Assembly: GCF_000308375.1 (NCBI RefSeq)
Contig: NZ_BAFQ01000206.1
Location: 40,036 to 104,035 of the forward strand
Origin: Nocardia aobensis NBRC 100429
GTDB taxonomy: Bacteria; Actinomycetota; Actinomycetes; Mycobacteriales; Mycobacteriaceae
Direction: 5' to 3'
DNA: 64,000 bases
Position numbers and translations under genes: made by a program. Of the stretch, positions 15,612 through 24,559 are shown piece after piece. The notes beneath the pieces are model-generated. The model ran no database searches. It was not told the origin of the DNA and worked only from the letters and a program-made list of their open reading frames with translations. Each line of letters opens with the position of its first letter. The first letter of the stretch is position 1.

Positions 15612-16790
15612 TCACATCAGGTAGTCGCGCGCTATGCGGGCACCGAGTTCTTCGAGCAGGGGCGCGGCTTCGGCGATGGATCGCTCCGGATCGGGTTCGA
15701 GGTCGCTCAGGGGGTAGCAGCGGGCGAAGCCGGCGGCGCGCAGTCGCTCCGGGGTCAGGGTGCAGCGGCCGGCTACGGCGACCACCGGCACGCCCGCGGC
15801 GGCGGCCGCGACTCCGGCGGGCGCCTTGCCGCGCAATGTCTGTTCGTCCATCGCCCCTTCGCCGGTCACCACCAAGTCCGCGTCCCGGACCTGTCCGGCG
15901 AAATCGATCAACTCGAGAATCACCTCGATCCCGGACCGCGGCCGCGCCCCGAGCATCGACATCGCCGCGAATCCGGTCCCACCCGCCGCGCCCGCCCCGG
16001 GACGCTCGGCATACCCCAGCGGCGCGGTACGGGATGCGTCCGGATGGCCGGAGGCCGAGGTGTGTGTGGCGGCGCACCGCTCGACCACGCCGGCCCAACG
16101 GCTGAGGCCACGCTCGAGCTCTTCGCACTGCTGCGGCGAGGCGCCCTTCTGCGGCGCGAAAACCGCTGCGGCGCCGTGTGGTCCGAGCAGCGGGTTGTCG
16201 ACGTCGCTCGCGAGGACGAACGTGGTGTCACGGATCGCGGGATGCAGACCGGAGCAGTCGACGGTATGCGCCTTCGCGAGTGAGACTGCGCCACAGGGTA
16301 ATTCGTGTCCGTCGGAATCGAGGATGCGCAGTCCCAGCGCTTGCATCATGCCGGCGCCGCCGTCGGTCGAGGCGCTACCGCCCAGCCCCAGAACGATCTC
16401 GCGGAAACCGTGGTCCAGTGCGTGCCGAATCAGCCGGCCGAGTCCGTAGGTAGTCGCATCCATGGGCGCCGACCGGCCTCGAGGCAACCGCACGAGTCCG
16501 ACCACCTCCGCCAGTTCGATCAACGCCGTCTTCGCCTGGATCGCATAGCACGCTGTGGTCGTCGTACCGATGGGCCCGACCGCATCGACCCACACCCGCT
16601 CCCAGCCCGCGGCCACGAACGCGTCCACGGTTCCGTCACCACCGTCGGCCACCGGAACCTGCCGGATTTCGGCGTCGGGCGCCTCGCGCGCGATTCCGGC
16701 CGCGATCGCCGCCGCCACCGCGGGCGCCGCCAGCGATCCTTTGAACTTGTCCGGTGCTACCACCACTCGCCAGGGCCTCCCACGCACCAT
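15612..16790 (-). CDS. Glycerate 2-kinase (GlxK/GarK family)
   Basis: 392 aa. It starts with VVVAPDKFKGSLAAPAVAAA, the phosphate-binding N-terminus of the family, followed by PVADGGDGTVDAF, MDATTYGLGRLIRHAL, LGLGGSASTDGGAGMMQALG and GEGAMDEQTLRGKAPAGVA. It phosphorylates glycerate, using ATP, to feed 2-phosphoglycerate into glycolysis. Residues about 250-270 are an unusual insertion rich in Thr/Ser/Pro (TSASGHPDASRTAPLGYAE). About 23 kb away a glucosylglycerate hydrolase would release glycerate, so the two may be functionally linked. Confidence 0.93.
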   Translation of the reverse strand: MVRGRPWRVVVAPDKFKGSLAAPAVAAAIAAGIAREAPDAEIRQVPVADGGDGTVDAFVAAGWERVWVDAVGPIGTTTTACYAIQAKTALIELAEVVGLVRLPRGRSAPMDATTYGLGRLIRHALDHGFREIVLGLGGSASTDGGAGMMQALGLRILDSDGHELPCGAVSLAKAHTVDCSGLHPAIRDTTFVLASDVDNPLLGPHGAAAVFAPQKGASPQQCEELERGLSRWAGVVERCAATHTSASGHPDASRTAPLGYAERPGAGAAGGTGFAAMSMLGARPRSGIEVILELIDFAGQVRDADLVVTGEGAMDEQTLRGKAPAGVAAAAAGVPVVAVAGRCTLTPERLRAAGFARCYPLSDLEPDPERSIAEAAPLLEELGARIARDYLM

Positions 16791-16926
16791 CGCAACCCCA
16801 ATCCGTCGGCAAGCAGGCGAACACGCTCACGGTACTGCGCATGCCCCGAAGATGCCGTGCACCAGATCCACCGCAGCCGCCCGGCGCCCCCGACATCCCG
16901 CCGCGACCGTCACGGTCCGGCCGGAC

Positions 16927-18486
16927 TCACGGCATCGGCGCCTGATCCACCTGATCGATCCCGACCTCGCCGGTACGCAGATATCGCACCACGGCGTCGT
17001 CGAGCGGAGCATTACCGCGGCCGAAGGTCCCGTGGTCGCCACCGTCGACGGTGATCAGATGGCCGTGCAGCGCCGCCGCCATCGCGGGACCGCCCGGATA
17101 GGCGGTCACCGCGTCGTTGCGACTCTGCAGTACCAGCGGGGCCGTGGTCAGGCCGTGATCGGCGATCGGCACCGGTGTGGTCACGGGATCCCAATCGGCG
17201 CAGGCCAATCCGCTGCGCACCAGATCGGCGCGGGCGTCGAGGGCATTGCCGCCGGAGGCGACGATGGCGGCCGCCGAACCGATGGCGTCCATCCGGGCCG
17301 GCACCGCGTTCTCGTTGCAGGTGATCGCGGCGAACACCGCTCGACCGGTCGGGTCGGTGGTCGCCGCGCCCGCGATGGCGCGCATCCGGCGCAGGTCACC
17401 GGGCTGCGTATTCGCCTCGGCCATCGCCTGCGCCAGGCTCGGCCAGAAACCGCGGGTGTAGGCGGCCACCGTCGTCGCCGATACCAACGGCACCTGGGCC
17501 GACATACCGCCGGAGGCCAACGCGCGCACCAGATTCTGCGCCTTGCCCATCTCCTCGGCACCGGCGTTCACGCCCTCGCGCGCCAGTGCCGGCAGCGGTG
17601 CGGGCAGCTCGCGCGGCAGGTCGGCCGCCGATACCGGGGGCGGAGTCAGGTTGGCGTACCAGCCGCCGCCCTGTGCCGACACCAGCCGCACCCAGGTCTC
17701 GTACACCCGCAGCGCGGAATCGCCGAGGTGGTAGACGTTGTCGTGCAGGGCGATCCAGCCGAACAGATCGTCGAGCCGCTGTTTCCCCGCGAGCTGCTGT
17801 TGTGCGAACTGTTCGGTCCACACCCACTGCGGGTCGACGTTGGAGTCCAGCACCATCCGGTCGACACGCTCGGGGAACAGCGAGGCGTAGACCGCGCCCA
17901 GATAGGTCCCGTAGGAGATGCCGAGGAAGTCGATGCGGTCCACTCCCAGCGCCGCGCGCACCGCATCCATATCGCGGGCCGTGGCCTCAGTGGTGATGGT
18001 CCGCAGATAGCCGGGCTGGGCGGTGTCACATGCCTTCCGGAGCGGTTCGCGCTCATGGTCGGCGTCCTGTGCGATCTCGGCCCCGCAGGTCAGCGGCGTC
18101 GACCAGCGCAGGCCGCGCGGCTGCACGGCCACCAGGTCGTAGTGCTCGACCAGATCCTTCGGCAGCTGGGACAGCCGGGCGTCCCAGTAGCCGAGAGCGT
18201 CCGCACCGGGCCCGCCCGGATTGGCGAAGAGAGTCCCGTATCGCTGCCCGCTCGCGCGAATCCGGCTGACGGTGACATCGATTCGCGCGCCGTCCGGGGC
18301 GGCGTAGTCCATCGGCACCGAGATCGACGCGCAGCGGGCCGGGGTCCCCTCGCCGACGGAGCCGGCCGGGCACGTCCCGAAACCCGGTTCGGCGTGCGCG
18401 GTCACCGGCGCCAGCGCGGCGAGAACCACCGTCAGCACCGCAACGGACGCCGATCGCGCCGCCACCGGTAGTCCCCGTCGTCCCAT
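16927..18486 (-). CDS. Secreted alpha/beta hydrolase of the tripeptidyl aminopeptidase (TAP) family
   Basis: 519 aa. The start at 18486 is chosen because the signal peptide (GRRGLPVAARSASVAVLTVV...AHAE) begins there and a GGGGAG site is 9 nt upstream; an ATG at 18537 is possible. The catalytic serine sits in DFLGISYGTYLGAVYAS (GxSxG), the oxyanion region is FANPGGPGADALG, and the C-terminal TAP domain shows CADWDPVT, then LVLQSRNDAVTAYPGGP and VDGGDHGTFG with catalytic Asp and His. Related mycobacterial enzymes such as Hip1 are surface serine proteases or esterases. Confidence 0.88.
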   Translation of the reverse strand: MGRRGLPVAARSASVAVLTVVLAALAPVTAHAEPGFGTCPAGSVGEGTPARCASISVPMDYAAPDGARIDVTVSRIRASGQRYGTLFANPGGPGADALGYWDARLSQLPKDLVEHYDLVAVQPRGLRWSTPLTCGAEIAQDADHEREPLRKACDTAQPGYLRTITTEATARDMDAVRAALGVDRIDFLGISYGTYLGAVYASLFPERVDRMVLDSNVDPQWVWTEQFAQQQLAGKQRLDDLFGWIALHDNVYHLGDSALRVYETWVRLVSAQGGGWYANLTPPPVSAADLPRELPAPLPALAREGVNAGAEEMGKAQNLVRALASGGMSAQVPLVSATTVAAYTRGFWPSLAQAMAEANTQPGDLRRMRAIAGAATTDPTGRAVFAAITCNENAVPARMDAIGSAAAIVASGGNALDARADLVRSGLACADWDPVTTPVPIADHGLTTAPLVLQSRNDAVTAYPGGPAMAAALHGHLITVDGGDHGTFGRGNAPLDDAVVRYLRTGEVGIDQVDQAPMP

Positions 18487-18653
18487 CCGCGCCGTCTCCC
18501 CGTCCGGCCGGTCGACGGCCGTCGTCGCATCGAGCATCCGACCACTCGAGCCTCTGCATTGTCGCCACCCGTGCCGGGTGCGACAACTCGAACCACTCCC
18601 GACACGGGCAAGGATGTCGGCGGAGCCGCCCGCCCGCGGTGATCGGCACGTTC

Positions 18654-18659
18654 TAGGCT
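18654..18659 (+). promoter_or_regulatory. Probable -10 box for leaderless GNAT gene
   Basis: TAGGCT lies 6 nt before the ATG at 18666, with no ribosome site, as in leaderless actinobacterial genes. Confidence 0.35.
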
Positions 18660-18665
18660 CAGCGG

Positions 18666-18995
18666 ATGACGCAGGGTGCGCAGCAGAACACCGAGATTCG
18701 AGACAACCCACAGTTCGACCGATTCGAACTATGGGCCGACGGACAGCATGCCGGGGTGGCCGCCTATCAGGACACCGCCTCCGAGCGCGCCTTCGTGCAC
18801 ACCGAGATCTACCCGCAGTACGAGGGCCAGGGCTACGGCCGCCTGCTGGTGCAGGGTGCGCTCGACCGGACCGTGGAACAGGGCTTCGGCATTCTGCCGC
18901 TGTGCCCGATGGTCCATCACTTCGTCGAATCCCGGCCGCGATATCTGGCGATGGTGCCGCAATGGGCGCGCGAACGATTCGGCCTGCCGCAGTAG
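18666..18995 (+). CDS. Small GNAT-fold N-acetyltransferase (YjdJ type)
   Basis: 109 aa. The acetyl-CoA-binding loop is YEGQGYGRLLVQGALD, with the beta-strand region AFVHTEIYPQ before it and a short C-terminal half ILPLCPMVHHFVESRPRY. Length and order match the short GCN5-related YjdJ/CTP1-like group, which acetylates small molecules or proteins. The preferred acceptor is unknown. It stands alone between the secreted hydrolase and YqgE. Confidence 0.88.
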   Translation: MTQGAQQNTEIRDNPQFDRFELWADGQHAGVAAYQDTASERAFVHTEIYPQYEGQGYGRLLVQGALDRTVEQGFGILPLCPMVHHFVESRPRYLAMVPQWARERFGLPQ

Positions 18996-19080
18996 CCGGC
19001 GGACTCGTCGAGCCGGCCGCTCCGGAATCCAACCGCGAATCACGCGCCACTAAACACAGCGCGCGCCCCGCGACGGTGCG

Positions 19081-19707
19081 ATGATGGCTACCGTGGCACG
19101 CGCAGAGGAACACGGCGACCGCCCGAGACGCGAATCCCGGTACGAGGAGCAGGCGGTGCGGCCCGGCACCTTGCTGGTCTCGGCAACGGAGCTGGTCGAG
19201 CCCACTTTCCGGCGCACCGTGATCTACATCGTCGAACACAACGATGCGGGCAGTCTCGGTGTCGTCCTGAACCGCCCGAGCGAAACCGCGGTGCAGGATG
19301 TGCTGCCACGCTGGGCCGATCTCGCGGCCGGACCCCGCACCCTGTATGTGGGCGGGCCGGTGAAGCGCGATTCGGCACTGTGTCTGACCACGGTCCGCGT
19401 CGGTGCCTCGATCGAGGGCATCCGCGGGCTGCGCCGCGTGGACGGTCGCGTGGCGCTGCTCGATCTGGACTCCGACCCCGACTCGATCGCACCGTTGGTC
19501 GAGGGCATCCGCATCTTCGCCGGCTACGCCGGGTGGACCTTCGGCCAGCTGGAGGGCGAACTGGAACGCGGGGACTGGATCGTGTTGTCGGCGTTGCCGT
19601 CGGATCCGCTGGCGCGACGCACCGATCTGTGGGCGCACGTGTTGCGCCGGCAGCCGCTGCCGCTGTCGCTGCTGGCGACACACCCCATCGAACTAGAACG
19701 CAATTGA
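19081..19707 (+). CDS. YqgE/AlgH family protein
   Basis: 208 aa with the family features RPGTLLVSATELVEPTFRRT, IYIVEHNDAGSLGVVLNRPS, YVGGPVKRDSALCL, then FAGYAGWTFGQLEGELERGDW. The fold is known but the biochemical role is not. In mycobacteria the orthologue (Rv0038, from memory) lies near leuS. The first ATG is used; a GTG 12 nt downstream is possible. The next gene's probable promoter overlaps its 3' end. Confidence 0.94.
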   Translation: MMATVARAEEHGDRPRRESRYEEQAVRPGTLLVSATELVEPTFRRTVIYIVEHNDAGSLGVVLNRPSETAVQDVLPRWADLAAGPRTLYVGGPVKRDSALCLTTVRVGASIEGIRGLRRVDGRVALLDLDSDPDSIAPLVEGIRIFAGYAGWTFGQLEGELERGDWIVLSALPSDPLARRTDLWAHVLRRQPLPLSLLATHPIELERN

Positions 19708-19716
19708 TTACGTATC
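19690..19716 (+). promoter_or_regulatory. Candidate SigL-type ECF autopromoter
   Basis: GAAC at 19690-19693 is followed after 17 nt by CGTATC at 19711-19716. Mycobacterial SigL uses a TGAACC/CGT promoter with 16-17 nt spacing, as I recall it. This site, about 65 bp upstream of the sigma factor gene, would allow autoregulation. The first hexamer is not perfect. Confidence 0.4.
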
Positions 19717-19779
19717 CACGGAGTGTGGTCCCCCAACGCTCGCCTCGACCGAGGCGGCGGATACGCCCGGTCGGCGCCG

Positions 19780-20316
19780 ATGTCTGACTCCGCGATCCCC
19801 CCCGTCGACGCGGCGCCCTCCCGGGCGCAGTTGTTGCGGGTGCTCTACGACGAGCATGCACCGACGCTGTGGCGATTCACCTACAGCCTGGTCGGCGATG
19901 CCGGGCGCGCCGAGGATATCGTGCAGGAGACGCTGCTGCGGGCATGGCAACGGCCGCAGGTCCTCGACCAGTCGACGGCCTCGGCGCGGGCGTGGCTGTT
20001 CACCGTGGCCCGGCATCTCGCGGTCGACGAATTCCGCAGTGCGCGGCATCGACGCGAGTACGGCACCGACACACCGCCCGAACAGACGGCTCCGGATGAG
20101 GCGGAACGCGCAGTGGACAGTTGGGTGATCACCGACGCGCTGGCTCGGCTGAGCTCCGATCACCGGGAGGTGATCGTGCGGGCCTACTATCGCGGATTGT
20201 CGACACAGCAGATAGCGAACGAACTGGCGATACCCGAGGGCACCGTCAAATCCCGGATGCACTACGGGATGCGAGCGTTGCGTTCGGCCCTACAGGAGAT
20301 GGGGGTGACGAAATGA
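19780..20316 (+). CDS. sigL: ECF sigma factor, SigL-like
   Basis: 178 aa. Region 2 shows LLRVLYDEHAPTLWRFTYSL and AEDIVQETLLRAWQRP with the core-binding ExVVQET-type helix. Region 4 shows LARLSSDHREVIVRAYYRGL, then STQQIANELAIPEGTVKSRM. The order and wording closely resemble mycobacterial SigL, which responds to cell-envelope and redox stress. The downstream gene encodes an RslA-type zinc anti-sigma factor whose ATG overlaps the stop, which supports the SigL assignment. The ATG at 19780 gives the normal length; an earlier GTG would add an unlikely leader. Confidence 0.82.
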   Translation: MSDSAIPPVDAAPSRAQLLRVLYDEHAPTLWRFTYSLVGDAGRAEDIVQETLLRAWQRPQVLDQSTASARAWLFTVARHLAVDEFRSARHRREYGTDTPPEQTAPDEAERAVDSWVITDALARLSSDHREVIVRAYYRGLSTQQIANELAIPEGTVKSRMHYGMRALRSALQEMGVTK

Positions 20317-21224
20317 CGGCCGACACCGCGTCACACGACGACTACGCGACCTGGGATGCGCCGTATCTGCTCGGCGCCCTCGACCGCGACCAGCGGCTCG
20401 AATACGAGGCGCATCTGGCCGACTGCGACGAATGCCGGCTCGCCGTCGCGGATCTGTCGGGCCTGCCGGGACTGCTCAGCCACGTACCCGATGACGTCGC
20501 CCTCTCGCTGCTCGACGACGAGTCCGCCCACCATGCCGGCAATTTCGGCGACGCCGGCTTCGACGCCCTGCTGAACCGGGTGCGCGCGAGCGAGGCGACC
20601 ACCGACGGCGCCGGGATGCTGCCCTTCGAAGCGCATCCCGCTACCGGCCCGGCCGCCGAATCCGGCGCAGCCGAGCGGGACAGGGCCGCGGGCACGCCGA
20701 CGGTCCGCGAGACGCCCTCGGAAACCGGCCGCACCGAGCCGGGGGAAGCCCCCGCCTCCCTGGCCGACGCGCGCGAGCGCAAGCGCAGCCGCAGCGGTCC
20801 ATGGCTCGCCCTGGCCGGTGCGGTGGCTGCCGCCGCGGCCGCGGTCGCCATCACCATCCCGATAACCGTCGCCCATACCCAGCACAACAATCCGCCCACC
20901 GCCGAGCAGGTGGTGACGGAGCGGCAGATGGATCAGGTGATCCCGTCTCCGATCACCGCGAATTTCACTCTGACGCAACTGCGTTCCGGTACCCGGGTGA
21001 ACATGTCGTGCAACTACGCGCCCTCGGATACGGATTACACCTGGGACGGCGCCCTGTGGGTGGTGCATACCGACGGCACGCAGTCGATGGTGGCCCAGTG
21101 GACGGCACATCCCGGCCAGACGGTGACCGCGGACGGCATCACATCGGCCCCACCGGATCAGATCCGATCGGTCGAAATCCGTTCGACCACAACGAATCAG
21201 GTGTTCCTGCGCGGAACGGTGTGA
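20313..21224 (+). CDS. rslA: RslA-like membrane anti-sigma factor
   Basis: 303 aa. The N-terminal zinc anti-sigma domain has WDAPYLLGALDRDQRLEYEA and then HLADCDECR, the H-x3-C-x2-C zinc site. A single membrane helix lies around residues 165-190 (LALAGAVAAAAAAVAIT). About 110 extracytoplasmic residues follow with a beta-sandwich sensor region (LRSGTRVNMSCNYAP). The cytoplasmic part would hold SigL until the zinc is lost by oxidation. The start overlaps the sigma factor stop (ATGA). Confidence 0.85.
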   Translation: MTADTASHDDYATWDAPYLLGALDRDQRLEYEAHLADCDECRLAVADLSGLPGLLSHVPDDVALSLLDDESAHHAGNFGDAGFDALLNRVRASEATTDGAGMLPFEAHPATGPAAESGAAERDRAAGTPTVRETPSETGRTEPGEAPASLADARERKRSRSGPWLALAGAVAAAAAAVAITIPITVAHTQHNNPPTAEQVVTERQMDQVIPSPITANFTLTQLRSGTRVNMSCNYAPSDTDYTWDGALWVVHTDGTQSMVAQWTAHPGQTVTADGITSAPPDQIRSVEIRSTTTNQVFLRGTV

Positions 21225-21234
21225 GCGACGGCCC

Positions 21235-22269
21235 TCAGCCGGTCCGCCGGGAATCGAGATCGCCCTCCACCGCGGTTTCGGCGGCGATATCGGATTTCCA
21301 CCGCCGCGCGGCCCGCCGCAATGCCCGCGCGTCCGAATAGCCGAGCCGATACGCCAGTGCGGATTGGGTCGTCGTCTCGGCGACGGTGCCGGCGACGGAC
21401 CGCCGCGCCAGATCGAGTTCCCGCCGCCACGTCGTACCGGATTCCGCCAGCCGGCGCTGCAGTGTTCGCGGACTCACGGCGAGCCGGCGTGCCACGGCCT
21501 CGAGTGTCGCGTCCCGTTCGCGCAACGCCTGGGTCAGTGTGCGCTGCACTCGATCCGGCCAGGTCGGGTCGCGCAGCAGCGGTGTCGCCATCATCGTGGC
21601 GTAGCGCTGGACGATCTGCGCCAGCGCGGGATCCGCGGTCGGCAGCGGTGAATTCAGATCGGCCGTGCGCAGGGTGAGGGTGTCGGCCGGCGCGTCGAAG
21701 TCGATGCGGTCGGTCCCGAAGGCTTCGGCGAAGGTGCGGTGCGATCGGGGCGGCTTCTGTCGCAGGGTGATTCGCGACGGTGACACCGATCGGCCGCTTC
21801 CGTGCCGGATGCGCGCCACGGTGCTGGCGAAAGAGGCCTGCACCGTGAGCTCGGCACCGCGGCCGTCGCCTTCCACCAGTTCCAGCGCGAGGGTTTGTTC
21901 GCCCCGCAGTTCGTCGGTGCGCACCGTGTAGCGGTGGTTGGTCGCCATCGCGGTGCCGGCTCGGCGGACGGTGGCCAGGCCCGCGCCGACGGTCGCGGCG
22001 GTGCTGAACAGATAATCGAAAATGCCGTGCTTACCGAGGTAGTAGGTCGTACTGATGCGCAATCCGCTGTCCGAGGCGGGCTGCCGGAACTCGGCGCGTT
22101 CCCACAGGCGCAAATAGGCGCCGCTGGTGACCATGCCGTATTCGCTCGTCAAAACGCTTTCGGGAACTCCGGATTCGCGCAACAGCGCGTGAATATCGAG
22201 GCCGTCCGCCGCGGTTTTCAGTACACAACGGACAATTACCGCATTATAGGCAGGTACGGACTCGTCCAC
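21235..22269 (-). CDS. AraC-family regulator with arabinose_bd-type N-terminal domain
   Basis: 344 aa. The N-terminal two thirds carry the effector-binding fold of the OruR/ArgR-like AraC group (VRCVLKTAADGLDIHALLRE, then FRQPASDSGLRISTTYY). The C-terminal double helix-turn-helix shows RLAVSPRTLQRRLAESGTTW and LARRSVAGTV...YRLGYSDARALRRAARRW. The GTG at 22269 has no ribosome site, but a TATCAT 6 nt upstream fits a leaderless start. It is divergent to the UbiX/UbiD pair and may control it in response to an aromatic or fatty ligand. Confidence 0.88.
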   Translation of the reverse strand: MDESVPAYNAVIVRCVLKTAADGLDIHALLRESGVPESVLTSEYGMVTSGAYLRLWERAEFRQPASDSGLRISTTYYLGKHGIFDYLFSTAATVGAGLATVRRAGTAMATNHRYTVRTDELRGEQTLALELVEGDGRGAELTVQASFASTVARIRHGSGRSVSPSRITLRQKPPRSHRTFAEAFGTDRIDFDAPADTLTLRTADLNSPLPTADPALAQIVQRYATMMATPLLRDPTWPDRVQRTLTQALRERDATLEAVARRLAVSPRTLQRRLAESGTTWRRELDLARRSVAGTVAETTTQSALAYRLGYSDARALRRAARRWKSDIAAETAVEGDLDSRRTG

Positions 22270-22383
22270 CCGACCATGATAAGTGGCCGTCGGCGTGTCG
22301 CCGGCGCGAAGCTGACGTCTTCGGTCCGGTGACCGGCACGTTCGGACCTACCGTCACACGCCGTCTCCGATGAGGCTGAGGCG

Positions 22384-22965
22384 GTGTCACGAGGAGTGGA
22401 CGAGCAGCCCACGCGGCTGGTCGTCGGGATCAGTGGAGCCACCGGAATCGCCTACGGCGTACGGGCGCTCGAATTCGCTCGCAAGGCCGGGGTGCAGACC
22501 CATCTGGTGGTCACCCCGGCCGGTCAGCAGACGCGGCAATACGAAACGGAATTGAGCGCCAGGGATCTCGCGGCGATGGCGGATGTCGTGTACCGGCCGT
22601 CCGATATCGGCGCCGCGATCGCTTCCGGATCGTTTCGAACCGCGGGAATGCTGGTGGCACCGTGTTCGATTCGCACCCTGTCGGCCATCGCCTACAGCAA
22701 CGGCGACAATCTGCTGACCCGCGCCGCCGATGTCACCTTGAAGGAGCGCCGCCGGCTGGTCCTGCTGGTGCGCGAAACACCGCTGACGCTCGGCCATCTG
22801 CGGGCGATGACGGCGGTGACCGAAATGGGCGGGATCGTGATGCCACCGGCGCCCGCCTTCTATCTGCGTCCCAGCAGTATCGATGAACTCGTCGACCATA
22901 CCGTCGCCCGAGCGCTGGATCTGCTGGGCATCGACGTACCGGATATGCCCCGCTGGGGCGAATGA
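22384..22965 (+). CDS. UbiX-type flavin prenyltransferase
   Basis: 193 aa. The sequence LVVGISGATGIAYGVRALEF is the FMN-binding start of the family, followed by TAGMLVAPCSIRTLSAIAYSNGDNLLTRAADVTLKE with the conserved PCS and RAADV motifs and LVRETPLTLGHLRAM, then GGIVMPPAPAFYLRP. UbiX attaches dimethylallyl phosphate to FMN to make the prenyl-FMN cofactor that UbiD enzymes need. The UbiD gene starts 18 nt later. The GTG start is the probable one; an in-frame GTG 12 nt downstream is an alternative. Confidence 0.93.
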   Translation: MSRGVDEQPTRLVVGISGATGIAYGVRALEFARKAGVQTHLVVTPAGQQTRQYETELSARDLAAMADVVYRPSDIGAAIASGSFRTAGMLVAPCSIRTLSAIAYSNGDNLLTRAADVTLKERRRLVLLVRETPLTLGHLRAMTAVTEMGGIVMPPAPAFYLRPSSIDELVDHTVARALDLLGIDVPDMPRWGE

Positions 22966-22983
22966 CAGTATGAGGAAACGATT

Positions 22984-24498
22984 GTGAATCAATCGAATAC
23001 GCCGCTCAAACATCTCGAGAGCCTCCGCGAGTTCATCGCCGAACTGGAACGGATCGGGGAAATTCAGCGCATCGACACCGAGGTCGACTGGGATCTGGAA
23101 ATCGGCGCGATCATCCGGCGCTCCTATGATCTCCGCGCTCCCGCACCACTTTTCACCGATATCACCGGCTACCGCGACACCGGCTTTCGCGTACTCGGCG
23201 CCCCGGGTGCGCTGTCGGGGCCGCGGCATCCGCTCGCCCGCATCGCGCTCGCGCTCGGTCTGCCGGCCGATGCCTCGGGTCAGCAGATCGTCGATGTGCT
23301 GGCGAGCGCGCGGAGCAAGCCGGGGATCGAACCGGTCGTGGTCGAGCGCGCCCAGGCCCCGTGCAAGGAGAATGTGATGCTGGGCGACGATATCGATCTG
23401 TTCGCCTTTCCCACACCGAAATTGCACGGTAACGACGGTGGCCGCTACATCCAGACCTACGGCATGAATATCGTGCGCACCCCGGACGGGTCCTGGACGA
23501 ACTGGTCGATCAATCGCATGATGATCGCCGACCGCGACACCCTGGCCTGCCTGATTCCGGCGCCGCAGCATCTGGGCGTCATCCGGTCGAAATGGACCGA
23601 GATCGGCGCCCCGATGCCGATCGCGCTCGCCATCGGCGTCGAACCGGCGCTGCCGTGGGTCGGCGGCATGCCGCTGCCCGAGTGCGCCGACGAAAGTCAT
23701 TATCTGGGAGCGCTGTTCGGCGAGGGGATCAAGGTCGTCCCCGCGGAAACGGTCGATCTGATGGTTCCCGCCACCGCGGAAATCGTGATCGAGGGCCATA
23801 TTTCGCTGGACGAGACGGTGATGGAAGGTCCGTTCAACGAGTTTCCCGGGTACAACGCCACCGAGGCGACGCCGAAGCAGGTGTTCCACGTCTCCGCGAT
23901 CACCTACCGGGACGACGCCATTCAGCCGACCGTGGCGGCAGGACCGCCGGTCGAGGAGGATCACACGATAATCGGCGCCACGAGCGCGGCGGAAATCCTA
24001 TATCTGTTGCGGGAGAACGGATTACCGGTCTCCTCGGCCTGGTACAACTTCGAGGCCGCCGTGCACTGGCTGACGCTGGCGATACGCCAGGACTGGCACG
24101 AGACCACCGGACTGGCATCACACGAATTGATCGATCGGATCGCGGCGGTGATCTTCACCGGAAAGACCTCGGTCAACGCACCGAAGATCCTGGTGGTCGA
24201 GGACGATGTCGACATCACTGCCCTCGACGAGGTGGTCTGGGCCTTCGCCACCCGCTCGCATCCCGATGTCGATCGCGGCGAATTCCATTATCCGCCCGCG
24301 GTATCCGATCAACTGGCGGTCTATCTGTCCGAGGAAGAGGCACACAGCTTCAAGGCCGGCAAGGTCGTCTACAACTGCCGGCTCGCCGATCTCTATCCCG
24401 GCGGCAGGCGCCCGGTCAAAGGCAGCTTCGAGAACGGCTGGCCCGCCGAGATCCAGCAGCGGGTGCTGTCGAACTGGCACAAGTACGGCTACCGCTGA
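22984..24498 (+). CDS. UbiD-family prenyl-FMN decarboxylase
   Basis: 504 aa. Conserved parts include FTDITGYRDTGFRVLGAPGA, WTNWSINRMMIADRDT (metal/prenyl-FMN site), GGMPLPECADESHYLGAL, and ETVMEGPFNEFPGYN (catalytic Glu). UbiD enzymes reversibly decarboxylate aromatic or unsaturated acids. The UbiX-UbiD order without a small subunit D is typical of hydroxyarylic-acid decarboxylases such as vanillate or 4-hydroxybenzoate decarboxylase. The exact substrate is not readable. Convergent with the DUF1772 gene; a hairpin lies between. Confidence 0.92.
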   Translation: MNQSNTPLKHLESLREFIAELERIGEIQRIDTEVDWDLEIGAIIRRSYDLRAPAPLFTDITGYRDTGFRVLGAPGALSGPRHPLARIALALGLPADASGQQIVDVLASARSKPGIEPVVVERAQAPCKENVMLGDDIDLFAFPTPKLHGNDGGRYIQTYGMNIVRTPDGSWTNWSINRMMIADRDTLACLIPAPQHLGVIRSKWTEIGAPMPIALAIGVEPALPWVGGMPLPECADESHYLGALFGEGIKVVPAETVDLMVPATAEIVIEGHISLDETVMEGPFNEFPGYNATEATPKQVFHVSAITYRDDAIQPTVAAGPPVEEDHTIIGATSAAEILYLLRENGLPVSSAWYNFEAAVHWLTLAIRQDWHETTGLASHELIDRIAAVIFTGKTSVNAPKILVVEDDVDITALDEVVWAFATRSHPDVDRGEFHYPPAVSDQLAVYLSEEEAHSFKAGKVVYNCRLADLYPGGRRPVKGSFENGWPAEIQQRVLSNWHKYGYR

Positions 24499-24524
24499 TT
24501 GCGCCGGGTCTCGGGGCGGCCCGT

Positions 24525-24550
24525 GCGGGCCGGCGTATGTTCCGGCCCGC
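24525..24550. terminator. Hairpin between convergent UbiD and DUF1772 genes
   Basis: Arms 24525-24533 and 24542-24550 are perfect 9-bp complements (GCGGGCCGG / CCGGCCCGC) with an 8-nt loop. It lies just after the UbiD stop and can serve both strands. There is no T-run, as is usual in high-GC actinobacteria. Confidence 0.5.
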
Positions 24551-24559
24551 TTCTCGGTC

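Noticed and set aside
16927..19683. 918-residue leftward frame over hydrolase, GNAT and YqgE genes
   Set aside because: Only the last 519 codons are the TAP-family hydrolase. The rest is antisense to YqgE and GNAT, has no family features, and lacks the signal peptide at its start.
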